DNA of 64,000 nt from SMWN01 sp965261165 (GTDB lineage Bacteria; Pseudomonadota; Gammaproteobacteria; Eutrophobiales; Eutrophobiaceae): assembly GCA_965261165.1 (NCBI GenBank), contig OZ253445.1, forward strand, positions 1,178,001-1,242,000, given 5' to 3'. Made by a program: the position numbers and the translations under genes. Shown piece by piece: positions 9,142 to 19,340 of the stretch (position 1 is its first letter; each line of letters opens with the position of its first letter). Under the pieces are notes generated by a model. The model saw only the letters and a program-made list of their open reading frames with translations, did no database searches and was not told the DNA's origin.

Positions 9142-9804
9142 CTACATCAAAAGTTGGCTAGTAGCGATTTTCAGATCTAAGCGCTTCATATAGGGCAAAC
9201 TGCCTAAAAATGGCGCATTAATGCGTGTCTGCAACGCAGTCATCGTCTCTTCCACATGAACATAGTCCGGATCAAGCTGGCTCATTATCCAGCCATGAAG
9301 CTTAGCCCCGTCCGCCTCAATAGTCCTTGCCGTAGAGAGGGCGTGATTAATACAACCCAGGCGCAGACCGACGATTAATATCACTGATAAACCCAGGCGG
9401 TTAACCAAATCTGCCAGCATGGTTTCTTCCCCGAGAGGAACACACCAACCCCCGACCCCTTCTACCACTACACTATCAGCGTCTTTTTTTAGTACACCAA
9501 ATTCACTGGCAATTTTTTCAATATCAATCACTACCCCGGTCAGCTTAGCTGCAATGTGTGGCGCAACGGACTGTTCGAAGGCATAGGGATTGACCGTTTT
9601 ATAATCCAGAGTTTTGTTCGACTGCTTAAGAATTCGTGTAGCATCATTATTCCGCAATCTGGTGTTGGTTTTCTGACAACCGCTTGCCACTGGCTTCATG
9701 CCAACAACGGCCTCGCCTTTGTCCTGCATGACCTTCATCAGAGCCAAGGCTGCCCAAGTCTTGCCTACGCCTGTGTCCGTTCCAGCAATAAAGTAATCTG
9801 GCAC
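9142..9804 (-). CDS. bioD: Dethiobiotin synthetase
   Basis: Carboxylates and cyclises 7,8-diaminopelargonate to dethiobiotin with ATP. 220 residues; the P-loop is GTDTGVGKTW at residues 8-17, with KPVASGC and VVVEGVGGWCVPL following. It is the final gene of the leftward order bioB-bioF-bioH-bioC-bioD, two bases after bioC. bioA is not in the window. Confidence 0.95.
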   Translation of the reverse strand: MPDYFIAGTDTGVGKTWAALALMKVMQDKGEAVVGMKPVASGCQKTNTRLRNNDATRILKQSNKTLDYKTVNPYAFEQSVAPHIAAKLTGVVIDIEKIASEFGVLKKDADSVVVEGVGGWCVPLGEETMLADLVNRLGLSVILIVGLRLGCINHALSTARTIEADGAKLHGWIMSQLDPDYVHVEETMTALQTRINAPFLGSLPYMKRLDLKIATSQLLM

Positions 9805-9806
9805 TT

Positions 9807-10670
9807 CTAGTCTCTAATCTTTAGCGAGGAGACTGGAAAATAAGCTTCATTAGTTAAATTTCCAAATGAAGTCTCTCGCAATGGTGTCCAAGCATGGCCA
9901 TAAACAACTTCATAAGTCGCTGGCAATCGACTATCAATACGAAATTTTTCATATGCAGACTCTAATTTTTTAATTTTGTTTTTCCCGGTAAGACCTTTGG
10001 CTCGACTGGCATCCGCATTATTGGCACCCAATGTCTTTAAATCCTTCATTAAAGAAAAACAATCATCATAGGTTAAAGTAATGTGTTCTACGTCCATCAC
10101 TGGCTCAACAAACCCGGCGCGAACCAATGCATCACCGATATCGTGCATATCAATGAACGTGTTTACATGTACATCATCATCCACTTCTGCCCAACTTAAT
10201 CGTAACTCCTTCAATGTATCTGGACCCATAGTTGCAAACAGAAACAAGCCTTGTTTTTTTAATGTATTTTTAATCTGCTTGAATACCACATCAAGATCGT
10301 TACACCATTGCAGCATCAAACTGGAAAAAAATAATTCTACAGAGTTCTTTGCCAATGGTAATTTTTCTATGTCGCCACAAAGATATTGTTGTTTTGAAAA
10401 AAATCTGGAGTCTTGCGATCTAGATTGACTTAACATATTCAATGACAGATCAAACTGTAGCACCTGTGCATCTTTATATGTTTTTGCCAACTGCCTCGCG
10501 CCGCCTCCTGGCCCTGAGCCAGCATCAACAATTGTGTTTGGTGAGATACTAACAAACTCTAGTCTTTCCAGCAGGCGGCCAGCAACCGTTCTTTGTAATA
10601 TGGCATGCCTGACATAATCTTGTGCAGATCTGTTAAAGTCGGCAGCTACTTTTATTTTATTGATAGCCAT
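9807..10670 (-). CDS. bioC: Malonyl-[ACP] O-methyltransferase BioC
   Basis: SAM-dependent methyltransferase that methylates malonyl-ACP to start pimelate-moiety synthesis on the fatty-acid machinery. The SAM motif is VDAGSGPGGGARQLA near residue 48, with the helper segments LPLAKNSVELFFSSLMLQW and MGPDTLKELR that are typical of BioC. 287 residues. Packed between bioH and bioD with gaps of two bases, indicating one operon. Confidence 0.93.
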   Translation of the reverse strand: MAINKIKVAADFNRSAQDYVRHAILQRTVAGRLLERLEFVSISPNTIVDAGSGPGGGARQLAKTYKDAQVLQFDLSLNMLSQSRSQDSRFFSKQQYLCGDIEKLPLAKNSVELFFSSLMLQWCNDLDVVFKQIKNTLKKQGLFLFATMGPDTLKELRLSWAEVDDDVHVNTFIDMHDIGDALVRAGFVEPVMDVEHITLTYDDCFSLMKDLKTLGANNADASRAKGLTGKNKIKKLESAYEKFRIDSRLPATYEVVYGHAWTPLRETSFGNLTNEAYFPVSSLKIRD

Positions 10671-10672
10671 TA

Positions 10673-11422
10673 TTAGAAAAGATTCGCCGTGAATTTCAGC
10701 AAGGCATCTGCGGTTTCCTGAGGCCGTGATAAAAATGGCGCGTGACCTGTTTCAGGAATTTCAATTATTTGAGTATCTGGTTTTGCTGCTTGTATTGCGC
10801 TTCCGGCTGAACGCTTGACCAGAATATCGTTTTCACCAAAGATAAAACCTATCGGGCAATGCTGCTTTAGTAAATTTTGCCGCAAATCTTCGTCTCTTAA
10901 TATCTCCAAACCGGACATAAGTATTTCTTGTTCTGGAATATTACTTACAAACTGTTCGTTCAGTTTGTTTATTGCCTGTCTGGGCTGCTCTTCGCCTATA
11001 GCTACTAACCCGGAAAATATTTTTAGGGTTTTTATTTTATCTTTACTAAGTTGACTGACTAGCTGATTAAAATCTTTGGTCTCAATTCCATGTTGCCAAT
11101 CTTGTTTATTCAAAAAACATGGGCTGCTTGCAATTAAGACAAGAGCTTTAGCATCCTGTTTCCTGTGTGCGAGCCTCATTGCGATCAAACCACCCAAAGA
11201 CCATGCAAACAATACTGCGTTTTCAGGGATATCAGATTCAAGCTCGCTGACAATTTTATCGATGTCTGCTGTCACTAATTTCCTCCTTGTTCCGTAACCG
11301 GGTAGATCGATACATGTTATTTTCCACTGGGCTTCGATATGTGGAATAAATTTTTCCCAGATGCGACTATCAAACCCCCATCCATGTATTAGCACCAGAT
11401 CTTTAATTTCTTTTTGTGTCAT
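10673..11422 (-). CDS. bioH: Pimeloyl-ACP methyl ester esterase BioH
   Basis: Alpha/beta hydrolase that removes the methyl group added by BioC to give pimeloyl-ACP. 249 residues; the oxyanion HGWGFDS follows the first strand, the nucleophile is the serine of AWSLGG near residue 90, the acid lies in GENDILV, and the histidine in TGHAPFLSRP. It overlaps the end of bioF by four bases, so it is translationally coupled. Confidence 0.92.
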   Translation of the reverse strand: MTQKEIKDLVLIHGWGFDSRIWEKFIPHIEAQWKITCIDLPGYGTRRKLVTADIDKIVSELESDIPENAVLFAWSLGGLIAMRLAHRKQDAKALVLIASSPCFLNKQDWQHGIETKDFNQLVSQLSKDKIKTLKIFSGLVAIGEEQPRQAINKLNEQFVSNIPEQEILMSGLEILRDEDLRQNLLKQHCPIGFIFGENDILVKRSAGSAIQAAKPDTQIIEIPETGHAPFLSRPQETADALLKFTANLF

Positions 11423-12636
11423 AACAATTTTCCCAGGATCTCAAGCAGTCGATCTATTTGATCCTCTGTGTGTCCAGCTGTTAGTGTAATTCTTAAACGC
11501 GCACTGCCTTCGGGAACTGTCGGTGGTCTGATTGCGGTGATTAAAAACCCTTCGTCGTATAACGCCTCACTAATGCGCACTGCGTTTTCTGCGTCCCCGA
11601 TCATCAATGGTTGAATCGCTGTTTTAGACGGCAAAAGATTCAAGTCCAGAGCTTCAGCTCCGCAACAGAAATGTTTTATTAATGCGTTTAGTGTTTCCCT
11701 GCGCCATGATTCCTTTTCGACAAGCTCAAGAGATGCAAGCGTTGCGCCAACAATCACAGGAGCAAGTGATGTTGTGTAAATATATGTCCTGGCAAACTGA
11801 ATTAATGTTTCAATAATTATTTTGTCCGCTGCAATAAAACTCCCAGAGGTGCCCAACGCTTTTCCAAATGTGGCAATAAGGATAGGCACCTCCTTTGCCG
11901 AAATATTTTTCTGTTCTAGCAAACCACCTCCATTCTTACCAAGCACGCCAAAACCATGTGCATCATCAACAGCAAGCACTGCATTATTTCGTTCGCTTAC
12001 ATTTATTAATTCATTTAGGGGCGCTTTATCTCCATCCATGCTAAATATAGTATCAGTAAGAACTAGTTTTTCATTGGCGATTGATTTCTTAAGGGCATAA
12101 TCCAGAGCTTGGTGATCTGCATGTTGATATCGGTGCAACCTACTTCCCGACAATTGTGCTGCATCAACAAGCGAAGCGTGTGCCAGTCGATCTATAAACA
12201 CAGCATCCGATCTTCCTACAAATGTTGTCGCCACAGCCAGATTCGCCATGTAGCCGCTTGGGAAAATTAGTGCAGCTTCTCTTCCCGTTTTATCTGCGAG
12301 CTTTTCTTCCAGTTGATGGTGTAAATCACTTCTGCCACAAACCAATGGCGAAGCACTGCTGCCAACGCCAAATTGATCGGCGCTTGCTTTAAGTGCAGAA
12401 ATAACTTCTTGATGGTTAGATAGACCAAGATAATCGTTGCTGCAAAAATTTATTAGCTCACGACCATTTATTTTAATCATTGGCCCTTGTCGTGAGGCAA
12501 GCGTATTTTGTATGCGAAAAAGATTTTGTTCTTCGCGAAACTTAAGTTTTTTTTCCAGTTTCTGCCTGAAACTAACTTTCCTAGAGTTATTCTTTTTGGA
12601 AATATATTTCTCGGAACTATCGATCTGTGAACTCAT
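11419..12636 (-). CDS. bioF: 8-amino-7-oxononanoate synthase
   Basis: PLP enzyme condensing pimeloyl-ACP with L-alanine. 405 residues, slightly longer than usual because of a basic, lysine-rich N-terminal extension of about 25 residues. Signatures: FCSNDYLGLSNH, FPSGYMANLAV, DDAHGFGVLG and the PLP lysine in ATFGKALGTSG. Second gene of the bio operon, 29 bases after bioB. The ATG at 12636 is adopted; an internal start would remove the extension. Confidence 0.93.
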   Translation of the reverse strand: MSSQIDSSEKYISKKNNSRKVSFRQKLEKKLKFREEQNLFRIQNTLASRQGPMIKINGRELINFCSNDYLGLSNHQEVISALKASADQFGVGSSASPLVCGRSDLHHQLEEKLADKTGREAALIFPSGYMANLAVATTFVGRSDAVFIDRLAHASLVDAAQLSGSRLHRYQHADHQALDYALKKSIANEKLVLTDTIFSMDGDKAPLNELINVSERNNAVLAVDDAHGFGVLGKNGGGLLEQKNISAKEVPILIATFGKALGTSGSFIAADKIIIETLIQFARTYIYTTSLAPVIVGATLASLELVEKESWRRETLNALIKHFCCGAEALDLNLLPSKTAIQPLMIGDAENAVRISEALYDEGFLITAIRPPTVPEGSARLRITLTAGHTEDQIDRLLEILGKLL

Positions 12637-12665
12637 TCAATTATCGTCAACTAGGAAGATTTGTT

Positions 12666-13643
12666 TTACTGGGTTGCATTGATGCCTAAGCGATCAAATA
12701 ACTGACGATCTTTTTTAATTGCTGGATTGTCTGTCGTCAATAGTTCTTTGCCATAGAAAATTGAATTCGCTCCAGCCAGATAACAAAGCGCCTGGTGCTC
12801 ATCATTCATTTCTGATCGCCCAGCAGACAGCCGTACGGTTGCCGCAGGCATCATGATCCTTGCTACAGCAATCATGCGCACCATATCAAAGGGATCCAGA
12901 TCTTCCTCCCCAGCCAATGGCGTGCCCTTCACTTTTACCAATAGATTAATTGGCACACTCTCTGGGTGCTTCTCCAGATTGGCTAACGTACATAACATCT
13001 CTGCGCGGTCCGTTTCGCCTTCACCCATACCAATGATCCCCCCCGAACAAACATTAATCCCTGCGCCACGCACGTTTGCTAATGTGTCTAAACGATCCTG
13101 ATAATTTCTGGTGCTAATGATAGTTTCGTAAAATGACTCTGAACTGTCCAGATTGTGATTGTAATAATCCAAGCCAGCAGCTTTCAGTCTTGATGTTTGA
13201 GCGTCATCCAACATGCCCATGGTGACACAAGTTTCCATGCCCAAAGACTTAACCTCTCTGACCATATCTAATACTAGTTTAAAATCTTTTTCTTTCGGGC
13301 TACGCCAGGCCGCGCCCATGCAAAAACGCGTAGCGCCTTCCTGCTTTGCGTTTAACGCAGCATCTTTGACTTTATTTAACGACAACGTTACCTCAGCATC
13401 AACTTCGGTTTGATAATGAACACTTTGCGGACAATAAGCACAATCTTCTGGGCACCCGCCCTGTTTTATGTTTAACAAAGTGCTGAGCTGAACAGCATTG
13501 GCATCAAAATATTTTCGGTGGATAGTTTGCGCCTTAAACACTAAATCATTCAAAGGCTGATTCATTAATGACAAAACTTCTTGCGTCTGCCAATCGTGGC
13601 GTATTTCATTATTTTTCTTTACTGCTTGAACAGTGCTCGACAT
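12666..13643 (-). CDS. bioB: Biotin synthase
   Basis: Radical-SAM enzyme inserting sulfur into dethiobiotin. 325 residues; the [4Fe-4S] ligands lie in CPEDCAYC near residue 54, with GMGEGETDRAEM and RLSAGRSEM further on. It is the promoter-proximal gene of the leftward bioBFHCD operon and is divergent from comF, with only about 55 bases between the start codons. I see no BirA-type TTGTAAACC operator in that spacer. Confidence 0.96.
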   Translation of the reverse strand: MSSTVQAVKKNNEIRHDWQTQEVLSLMNQPLNDLVFKAQTIHRKYFDANAVQLSTLLNIKQGGCPEDCAYCPQSVHYQTEVDAEVTLSLNKVKDAALNAKQEGATRFCMGAAWRSPKEKDFKLVLDMVREVKSLGMETCVTMGMLDDAQTSRLKAAGLDYYNHNLDSSESFYETIISTRNYQDRLDTLANVRGAGINVCSGGIIGMGEGETDRAEMLCTLANLEKHPESVPINLLVKVKGTPLAGEEDLDPFDMVRMIAVARIMMPAATVRLSAGRSEMNDEHQALCYLAGANSIFYGKELLTTDNPAIKKDRQLFDRLGINATQ

Positions 13644-13698
13644 AAACGTAGCCTTCCAATCTCTTAATTATTTTTTGTATCACAAGGAAAGGAATCAT

Positions 13699-14457
13699 AT
13701 GCGCAAAGGATTTGCTGTCAACTTGAAAGACCATCTGAAGGCTAACAGCGCACCCTCAGCATTCTTCTCAGGCAACCGTTGCTTTCTATGTTCTGGCCGG
13801 TGTGATGGCCATGAAGCATTATGCGCTGAGTGTTTAAATGATTTGATGTTTAACACCGCAGCTTGCCCAGCTTGCGCAAAACCAAACACAGCCTCAAACA
13901 TCTGTGCCGAGTGCCTAAATAAACCTTGGATATCCATCAACACCACGGCCACGCTTTTTCATTACCACTATCCGGCAAATCATTTAGTGCAGCATATAAA
14001 ATATAAGCAGAGAATAGATATTGCCTGCTATCTAGGTAGAATATTGTGTCAACGATTGCTCAAAAACAACCCGACTCTGCCTGATTGCATCATCCCTGTG
14101 CCATTGCATTCCAGCAGATTGATTTCGAGAGGTTATAATCAGGCGGCTGAGCTTGCTCGTCCTTTATCCAGACAGCTCCACATCAAACTTGACACGTCTT
14201 CCTGCCGGCGCATTCGTGCAACCATACCCCAAACTGAACTGCCTGCAAAAAAACGCAAGGGTAATGTTAGAAATGCATTTTCTATAACAAAAGCATGTAA
14301 CTACGAACATGTTTTACTTATTGATGATGTCATTACCACTGGCAGCACCGTCAATGAGCTAGCACGCATGTTCAAATTTGCCGGGGTTGGTCGAATAGAT
14401 GTTCTGGCTATCGCAAGGGCTGGCTGGCCCTATGAAAAACAACCGAGGGAAACCTGA
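13699..14457 (+). CDS. comF: ComF family phosphoribosyltransferase-like protein
   Basis: ComF homologue (GntX type), associated with DNA uptake or DNA-derived carbon use; exact biochemical role is unsettled. Two N-terminal zinc-knuckle-like Cys clusters (CFLCSGRC, CAECL, CPACA, CAECL) precede a type-I phosphoribosyltransferase domain ending in VLLIDDVITTGSTV, the PRPP-binding loop. The frame is open upstream to 13633, but ATG 13699 is chosen because an AAGGAAAGGA ribosome site precedes it and the bioB start lies in the extension. It ends convergently with gyrB; a 6-bp hairpin (14452-14457/14464-14469) spans the gap. Confidence 0.88.
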   Translation: MRKGFAVNLKDHLKANSAPSAFFSGNRCFLCSGRCDGHEALCAECLNDLMFNTAACPACAKPNTASNICAECLNKPWISINTTATLFHYHYPANHLVQHIKYKQRIDIACYLGRILCQRLLKNNPTLPDCIIPVPLHSSRLISRGYNQAAELARPLSRQLHIKLDTSSCRRIRATIPQTELPAKKRKGNVRNAFSITKACNYEHVLLIDDVITTGSTVNELARMFKFAGVGRIDVLAIARAGWPYEKQPRET

Positions 14458-14463
14458 CAGGAA

Positions 14464-16872
14464 TCAGGTATCTAGATTCTCTACGGAGAGGGCATTTTTC
14501 TCAATAAAGTCTCTTCTGGGTTCGACCTGATCACCCATTAGGGTAGTAAAAATATCATCCGCAGCAACCACATCTTCAACCCTGACCTGCAACATAATTC
14601 TGGTATTTACATCCATGGTTGTCTCCCATAGCTGGTCTGGATTCATTTCTCCAAGCCCTTTATAGCGCTGTAGCTGTAAGCCCACACTGACTTCTTTTAA
14701 TAACCAGTCAAACCCGTCATGCAGTCTTTTTATGGAAAGTGATTGATCACATCTACGCATGCTCGCGCCAGCATTCAATTCCTGTGCTTTCTGCAAACCA
14801 ATCAGATCTTGATAGTCCTGAGAGATAAAAAAATCCGGGGATAATACATTCACTAATTCTAGGCCATGTATGCTCAGAGTAATTCGTCCGCCGTATTCTC
14901 TACCATCACTAGCCAAGAAGATTTCTGCCTTTGCTTTTTCTCCATCAAATTCGGGCATTATTTCGACCAACTTGGCAAACCACTGCTCAAATGTATCTTT
15001 ATTATGGCAATCTTCCGCAGCCAGCACTTCGAGCTGGAGAACTGCCTTGATAATCTCTGGGTGATAACGTTTGGAAAGCCTTTGTTCTGCCCTGTTAGTT
15101 GCAATATATTTTCTCGCTATCGCTTCAAGGGCTTCTCCGGAGAATGCTTCTGTGCCACTACTAAGAGCAAGACTGGCACCATCTAGAGCTAATTCCATCA
15201 TGTATTCATCGCGCTCATTTTCGTTTAAGAGATAGCGTGCTTTTTTGCCTTTCTTGATTTTGTATAGTGGTGGTTGGGCAATATATACATGGCCTTTTTC
15301 TATCAGCTCGGGCATTTGACGGTAAAAAAATGTCAGCAGTAAGGTCCTGATATGTGAACCATCCACATCAGCATCCGTCATGATAATAATTCTATGGTAT
15401 CTGAGCTTTTCGATATCGAACTCACCCCGACCAATCCCGCAACCCAAAGCAGTAATCAAGGTGCCTACTTCTACTGAAGATAGCATCTTATCAAAACGTG
15501 CTTTTTCTACATTTAAAATCTTGCCTTTGAGTGGCAATATTGCCTGATTCTTACGGTCACGGCCCTGTTTGGCGGAGCCACCAGCGGAGTCACCTTCCAC
15601 CAGAAACAGTTCTGATTTTGCGGGATCCTTTTCTTGGCAATCTGCTAATTTCCCAGGAAGTCCTGCAACATCTAAAGCTGTTTTTCTTCGTGTTAACTCC
15701 CTTGCTTTCTTCGCCGCCTCTCTTGCCCGTGCGGCTTCTATAATCTTGTCACATATTACCCGCGCTTCGGCAGGCCGTTCTAACAAAAAACCCTGAAGCT
15801 TTTCATTTACCACCGACTCAACCACCCACTTTATTTCGCTGGAGACCAGCTTTTCTTTGGTTTGAGATGAAAACTTTGGGTCAGAAACTTTAATAGATAA
15901 GATAGCCGTTAAGCCTTCCCGAACATCATCGCCTGCGGTTGTCACCTTGACTTTCGCCGCCGCCCCTTGTTTCTCTATGTAATTATTGAGCGTTCTGGTA
16001 AGGGCGGAGCGCAGGCCCGACAGATGCGCCCCACCATCTCGTTGCGGGATGTTGTTTGTAAAGCAGAAAATATTCTCTTGATAAGAGTCATTCCACTGTA
16101 ACGCGATCTCTACACCAACACCGTCTTTTTCTATGTTTATGTCGATCACCGTTTCATGTAACGGTGTCTTCTTTCGGTTCAGATGCTTCACAAAGGAAGT
16201 AATACCGCCCTTATATTCGAAAACATCCTGCTTGCCGGTTCTTTCGTCATTTAACTCTATCCGAACACCAGAGTTTAAAAATGAGAGCTCCCTAAGTCTT
16301 TGGGCAAGGATGTCGTAGTGAAATTCGACATGACTGAACACCTCTTTACTTGCCAAGAAGTGAACCTCTGTTCCTGTTGCCGAGGATTCTGAGATCTTTT
16401 CCAACCTAGTAGTGGGCCTGCCCAGACTATATTCTTGCCGATAACAACTACCCTCCCTGTAAATAGTCAACACCAGCTTATCTGACAGGGCATTTACCAC
16501 AGAGATCCCCACTCCATGCAAGCCACCAGAAACCTTGTAGGAATTGTCATCAAACTTCCCCCCAGCATGAAGCACGGTCATAATAACTTCCGCCGCTGAC
16601 TTCCCTTCTTCTGCAAGTACCCCCACAGGGATACCCCTGCCATCGTCAGTTACAGTAATAGACTCATCTGCATGTATGGTGACCTTAACGCTTGAGCAGT
16701 ATCCCTCCAGGGCCTCATCAATACTATTGTCCACCACCTCAAAAACCATATGATGTAGGCCTGTGCCGCCATCGGTATCTCCGATATACATGCCTGGGCG
16801 ACGGCGAACCGCCTCTAGGCCTTTGAGAACTTTTATGTCTCTGGAGTCGTAGGTATCTTCGTTTGCGCTCAT
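14464..16872 (-). CDS. gyrB: DNA gyrase subunit B
   Basis: ATPase subunit of gyrase. 802 residues, typical of gammaproteobacterial GyrB with the large insertion in the TOPRIM region. GHKL ATP site: DNSIDEALEG, DDGRGIPVG and GGLHGVG; TOPRIM: LVEGDSAGGSAKQGRDR with the downstream DADVDGSHI metal ligands; C-terminal QRYKGLGEMNPDQLWETTM. Last gene of the leftward dnaA-dnaN-recF-gyrB set, 29 bases after recF. Confidence 0.97.
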   Translation of the reverse strand: MSANEDTYDSRDIKVLKGLEAVRRRPGMYIGDTDGGTGLHHMVFEVVDNSIDEALEGYCSSVKVTIHADESITVTDDGRGIPVGVLAEEGKSAAEVIMTVLHAGGKFDDNSYKVSGGLHGVGISVVNALSDKLVLTIYREGSCYRQEYSLGRPTTRLEKISESSATGTEVHFLASKEVFSHVEFHYDILAQRLRELSFLNSGVRIELNDERTGKQDVFEYKGGITSFVKHLNRKKTPLHETVIDINIEKDGVGVEIALQWNDSYQENIFCFTNNIPQRDGGAHLSGLRSALTRTLNNYIEKQGAAAKVKVTTAGDDVREGLTAILSIKVSDPKFSSQTKEKLVSSEIKWVVESVVNEKLQGFLLERPAEARVICDKIIEAARAREAAKKARELTRRKTALDVAGLPGKLADCQEKDPAKSELFLVEGDSAGGSAKQGRDRKNQAILPLKGKILNVEKARFDKMLSSVEVGTLITALGCGIGRGEFDIEKLRYHRIIIMTDADVDGSHIRTLLLTFFYRQMPELIEKGHVYIAQPPLYKIKKGKKARYLLNENERDEYMMELALDGASLALSSGTEAFSGEALEAIARKYIATNRAEQRLSKRYHPEIIKAVLQLEVLAAEDCHNKDTFEQWFAKLVEIMPEFDGEKAKAEIFLASDGREYGGRITLSIHGLELVNVLSPDFFISQDYQDLIGLQKAQELNAGASMRRCDQSLSIKRLHDGFDWLLKEVSVGLQLQRYKGLGEMNPDQLWETTMDVNTRIMLQVRVEDVVAADDIFTTLMGDQVEPRRDFIEKNALSVENLDT

Positions 16873-16901
16873 GAAAACTTTATCTTGTTCCTCGTTTATT
16901 T

Positions 16902-17996
16902 TTATGTGTTGCCTTTGGTATATATTCTAACATTTTTTACACGGCCATGTTCCACGTGGAACAGTGTTGGTTCTTTGTTTCTTTTGACGATCTCGCTCGG
17001 ATTCGTGTTAGTAATAAACAACTGCATCTTTTCTTGATAGAGAATCTCTAGCAGCATATTGACCGTTCTTTTGTCTAGTTCAGCCGTTAGGTCGTCGACC
17101 AGAAATATTGGTGTTATTTCTCTCTCATTTATGAGTAATTTAGCCTGAGCAATTGAAAGCAAAATAACAAACAATTTGATTTGCCCCCGAGAAAAGGCAG
17201 CACAAACATGCTTGCCTTTTATTTTGAACTCAAAGTCGGCTTTATGAGGGCCTTGCTGAGTAAAGCCAGCCTTTATATCGGACTGCCTTGTTGATTGCAA
17301 GTGCTCAAGAAAGCTGCCCGCTTTATACTTATCTTTTTTAGCGGCAAAGGTAACGCCGGCACAAACATGCCGATCTGTCGCCTCAAGATAATATTGCTGC
17401 AAACAACCAAGGTAATTCTGCCATCTTCCTTTTAGCTCCCCTGCTGTGTCGGCCATTATGCTTTCCCAAACATAATAATCTTCTTCTTTTGCTGCCCTTC
17501 TTAGTAAGGCGTTCCTATTCCTAAGGGCCTTGTGGTAGCTGTGCCAAATATTCAGATAATCATGTTCCACGTGGAACATAGCCCAATCTATCCATTTTCT
17601 CCGATCTTTAGGAGATCCTGTTAATAGCGATATGTTCTCTGGGTTTGCTGTTTGAACCACGACATTCTTTGCTTGTTCAGAAACGGTCTTTACACGCTCG
17701 CCGTTATACCTAATCTCTGTTTCTTTGCTGGATTTTCTAAGACCCGTACTTACGTTTTTATTGTTTCTGGTGTTGATCAAACCAAAAACTGTAAGGTCTT
17801 CCTGCTCGTATTGAATAACCTCTTTGATATGTGCTGTTCTAAAAGACCTTGCTTTAGAAAGCAAATAAATTGATTCCAGTAACGCGGTTTTTCCTGAGGC
17901 GTTTTCGCCGTGGATAATATTGACCTCAGGGTTTGGCTCAATATCTACCTCCGAAAGGTTACGAACCTGTCTGATGGTTAAAGACCCTAACCTCAT
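16902..17996 (-). CDS. recF: DNA replication and repair protein RecF
   Basis: SMC-like ATPase that helps load RecA at gaps. 364 residues; Walker A HGENASGKTALLE near residue 30, ABC-type signature AAFSRGQIKL, Walker B PIFLVDDLTAELD. Located 37 bases downstream of dnaN and upstream of gyrB, the standard origin-region order. Confidence 0.95.
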   Translation of the reverse strand: MRLGSLTIRQVRNLSEVDIEPNPEVNIIHGENASGKTALLESIYLLSKARSFRTAHIKEVIQYEQEDLTVFGLINTRNNKNVSTGLRKSSKETEIRYNGERVKTVSEQAKNVVVQTANPENISLLTGSPKDRRKWIDWAMFHVEHDYLNIWHSYHKALRNRNALLRRAAKEEDYYVWESIMADTAGELKGRWQNYLGCLQQYYLEATDRHVCAGVTFAAKKDKYKAGSFLEHLQSTRQSDIKAGFTQQGPHKADFEFKIKGKHVCAAFSRGQIKLFVILLSIAQAKLLINEREITPIFLVDDLTAELDKRTVNMLLEILYQEKMQLFITNTNPSEIVKRNKEPTLFHVEHGRVKNVRIYTKGNT

Positions 17997-18033
17997 TGGC
18001 GTTTGTTTATATCTGCTTTACCTTTTTAATTAA

Positions 18034-19134
18034 CTACAGCCTCATTGGCATGACAACATATTTACAGTCACTATCATCATTAGGCAAAATCAGGCAGCTA
18101 CTCTTTATATCTGAGATATTTAAGATAATTTCTTTTGTTTTCACTACGGAGAGTATGTCCAATAAATAAGTGACATTGAACCCTATTTCAATAGCATCAC
18201 CTTTATAATTGATTTCCATTTCCTCTTCAGCTTCTTCTTGCTCGGGGTTATGCGCGAAGGCCTTTAGTAGATCAGTCTGCAAAACCAGTCTGATACCTTT
18301 ATATTTCTCGTTCGTGAGGATGGATGCCCTTTTCAAACCCTGACTTAAAATATATCCATCCATCTTAACTGGATGCACCCCTTCTTTAGGGATTACTTTT
18401 TTATAGTCTGGAAACTTTCCATCAATAAGCTTACTTGTAAACTGAATCTTGTCTTTACTAACCCGTATATGGTTTTTGCTAACTTCAACACTAATATTTT
18501 CGTCTTCACCATCTAGCAACCTAATTAATTCGACAACACCCTTTCTGGGAATAATAATTTGCCGCACTTCTTTTATCCCTGTCTGTATCTTGATCTCTTT
18601 TAAGGCAAGCCTGTGTCCATCCGTTGCAACCGCACGAAGACTGCCTTCTTCCAGCTCAAGCAAGAGTCCGTTTAAATAATAACGCACGTCCTGCTGTGCC
18701 ATAGAAAACATAGTGTCTTCTAATAAAGCTTTAAATTCTTTTTGAGGAAGTGAAATTTCACGACTGCTTTCCAAGGCTTCTATTGACGGATATTCCGTCG
18801 CCGGTAATGTTGCTAAAGTAAATTTACTTTTACCTGATTTAACCAACATTCTATCTTTACTAAAACTCAAATCTATTTCCGAATCTTCAGGTAATGCTTT
18901 GCAGATATCTAAAAACTTTCTTGCTGGAACGGTTATTTCATTAGAGGTTTCTGAACTATAATTTACTGTTGTTACCACTTCAATTTCCATATCCGTCCCA
19001 GTGAAAGTTATTTTTTCTTCTTCAATAACTATCAATAGATTATTTAAAATAGGTAAAACTTGTCTTCTGTCTATGACACCACAAACTATTTGTAGCGGAG
19101 CTAAAATTTTACTTCTTAATATATTAAAATTCAT
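18034..19134 (-). CDS. dnaN: DNA polymerase III beta subunit (sliding clamp)
   Basis: Forms the dimeric clamp around DNA. 366 residues with three clamp folds; recognisable segments are RRQVLPILNNLLI, YYLNGLLLE, ATDGHRLA, IIPRKGVVEL and the C-terminal YVVMPMRL where binding partners dock. It is separated from dnaA by a 206-base AT-rich gap, unusually long, which itself contains DnaA-box-like sites. Confidence 0.97.
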   Translation of the reverse strand: MNFNILRSKILAPLQIVCGVIDRRQVLPILNNLLIVIEEEKITFTGTDMEIEVVTTVNYSSETSNEITVPARKFLDICKALPEDSEIDLSFSKDRMLVKSGKSKFTLATLPATEYPSIEALESSREISLPQKEFKALLEDTMFSMAQQDVRYYLNGLLLELEEGSLRAVATDGHRLALKEIKIQTGIKEVRQIIIPRKGVVELIRLLDGEDENISVEVSKNHIRVSKDKIQFTSKLIDGKFPDYKKVIPKEGVHPVKMDGYILSQGLKRASILTNEKYKGIRLVLQTDLLKAFAHNPEQEEAEEEMEINYKGDAIEIGFNVTYLLDILSVVKTKEIILNISDIKSSCLILPNDDSDCKYVVMPMRL

Positions 19135-19340
19135 TTTTTAAACCTATTATTACTATTATTAGTCTACCTACTTTATGTTAAAAAAAAATTTTTTATCTTA
19201 TAAAACAAATATTTAGTTTTTTTATTTTGTGTAGACCTTTACTGATAAACTCTTTTTTTCTTGTTGTTGCTTTGTGTGAATCTTGTGGATGATAGTTATT
19301 GTTTTTCTTTATTTTTTTATAACCGCAGCTTATTCACATG
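19135..19340. promoter_or_regulatory. AT-rich dnaA-dnaN spacer with DnaA-box-like sites
   Basis: Very AT-rich spacer, with long A and T runs at 19180-19260. It contains TTATTCACA (19330-19338, fitting TTWTNCACA) three bases from the dnaA stop, and TGTGGATGA (19284-19292), one mismatch from an inverted box. It may hold the dnaN promoter, part of a bipartite origin, or a DnaA autoregulatory cluster. No gene is present. GC-skew or DnaA binding data would distinguish these options. Confidence 0.5.

Noticed and set aside
13643..13699. BirA operator between bioB and comF
   Set aside because: No TTGTAAACC/GGTTTACAA-type palindrome could be found in the spacer.
14014..14469. Strong bidirectional terminator between comF and gyrB
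   Set aside because: Only a 6-bp hairpin without a T run is visible; not enough to list as a terminator.
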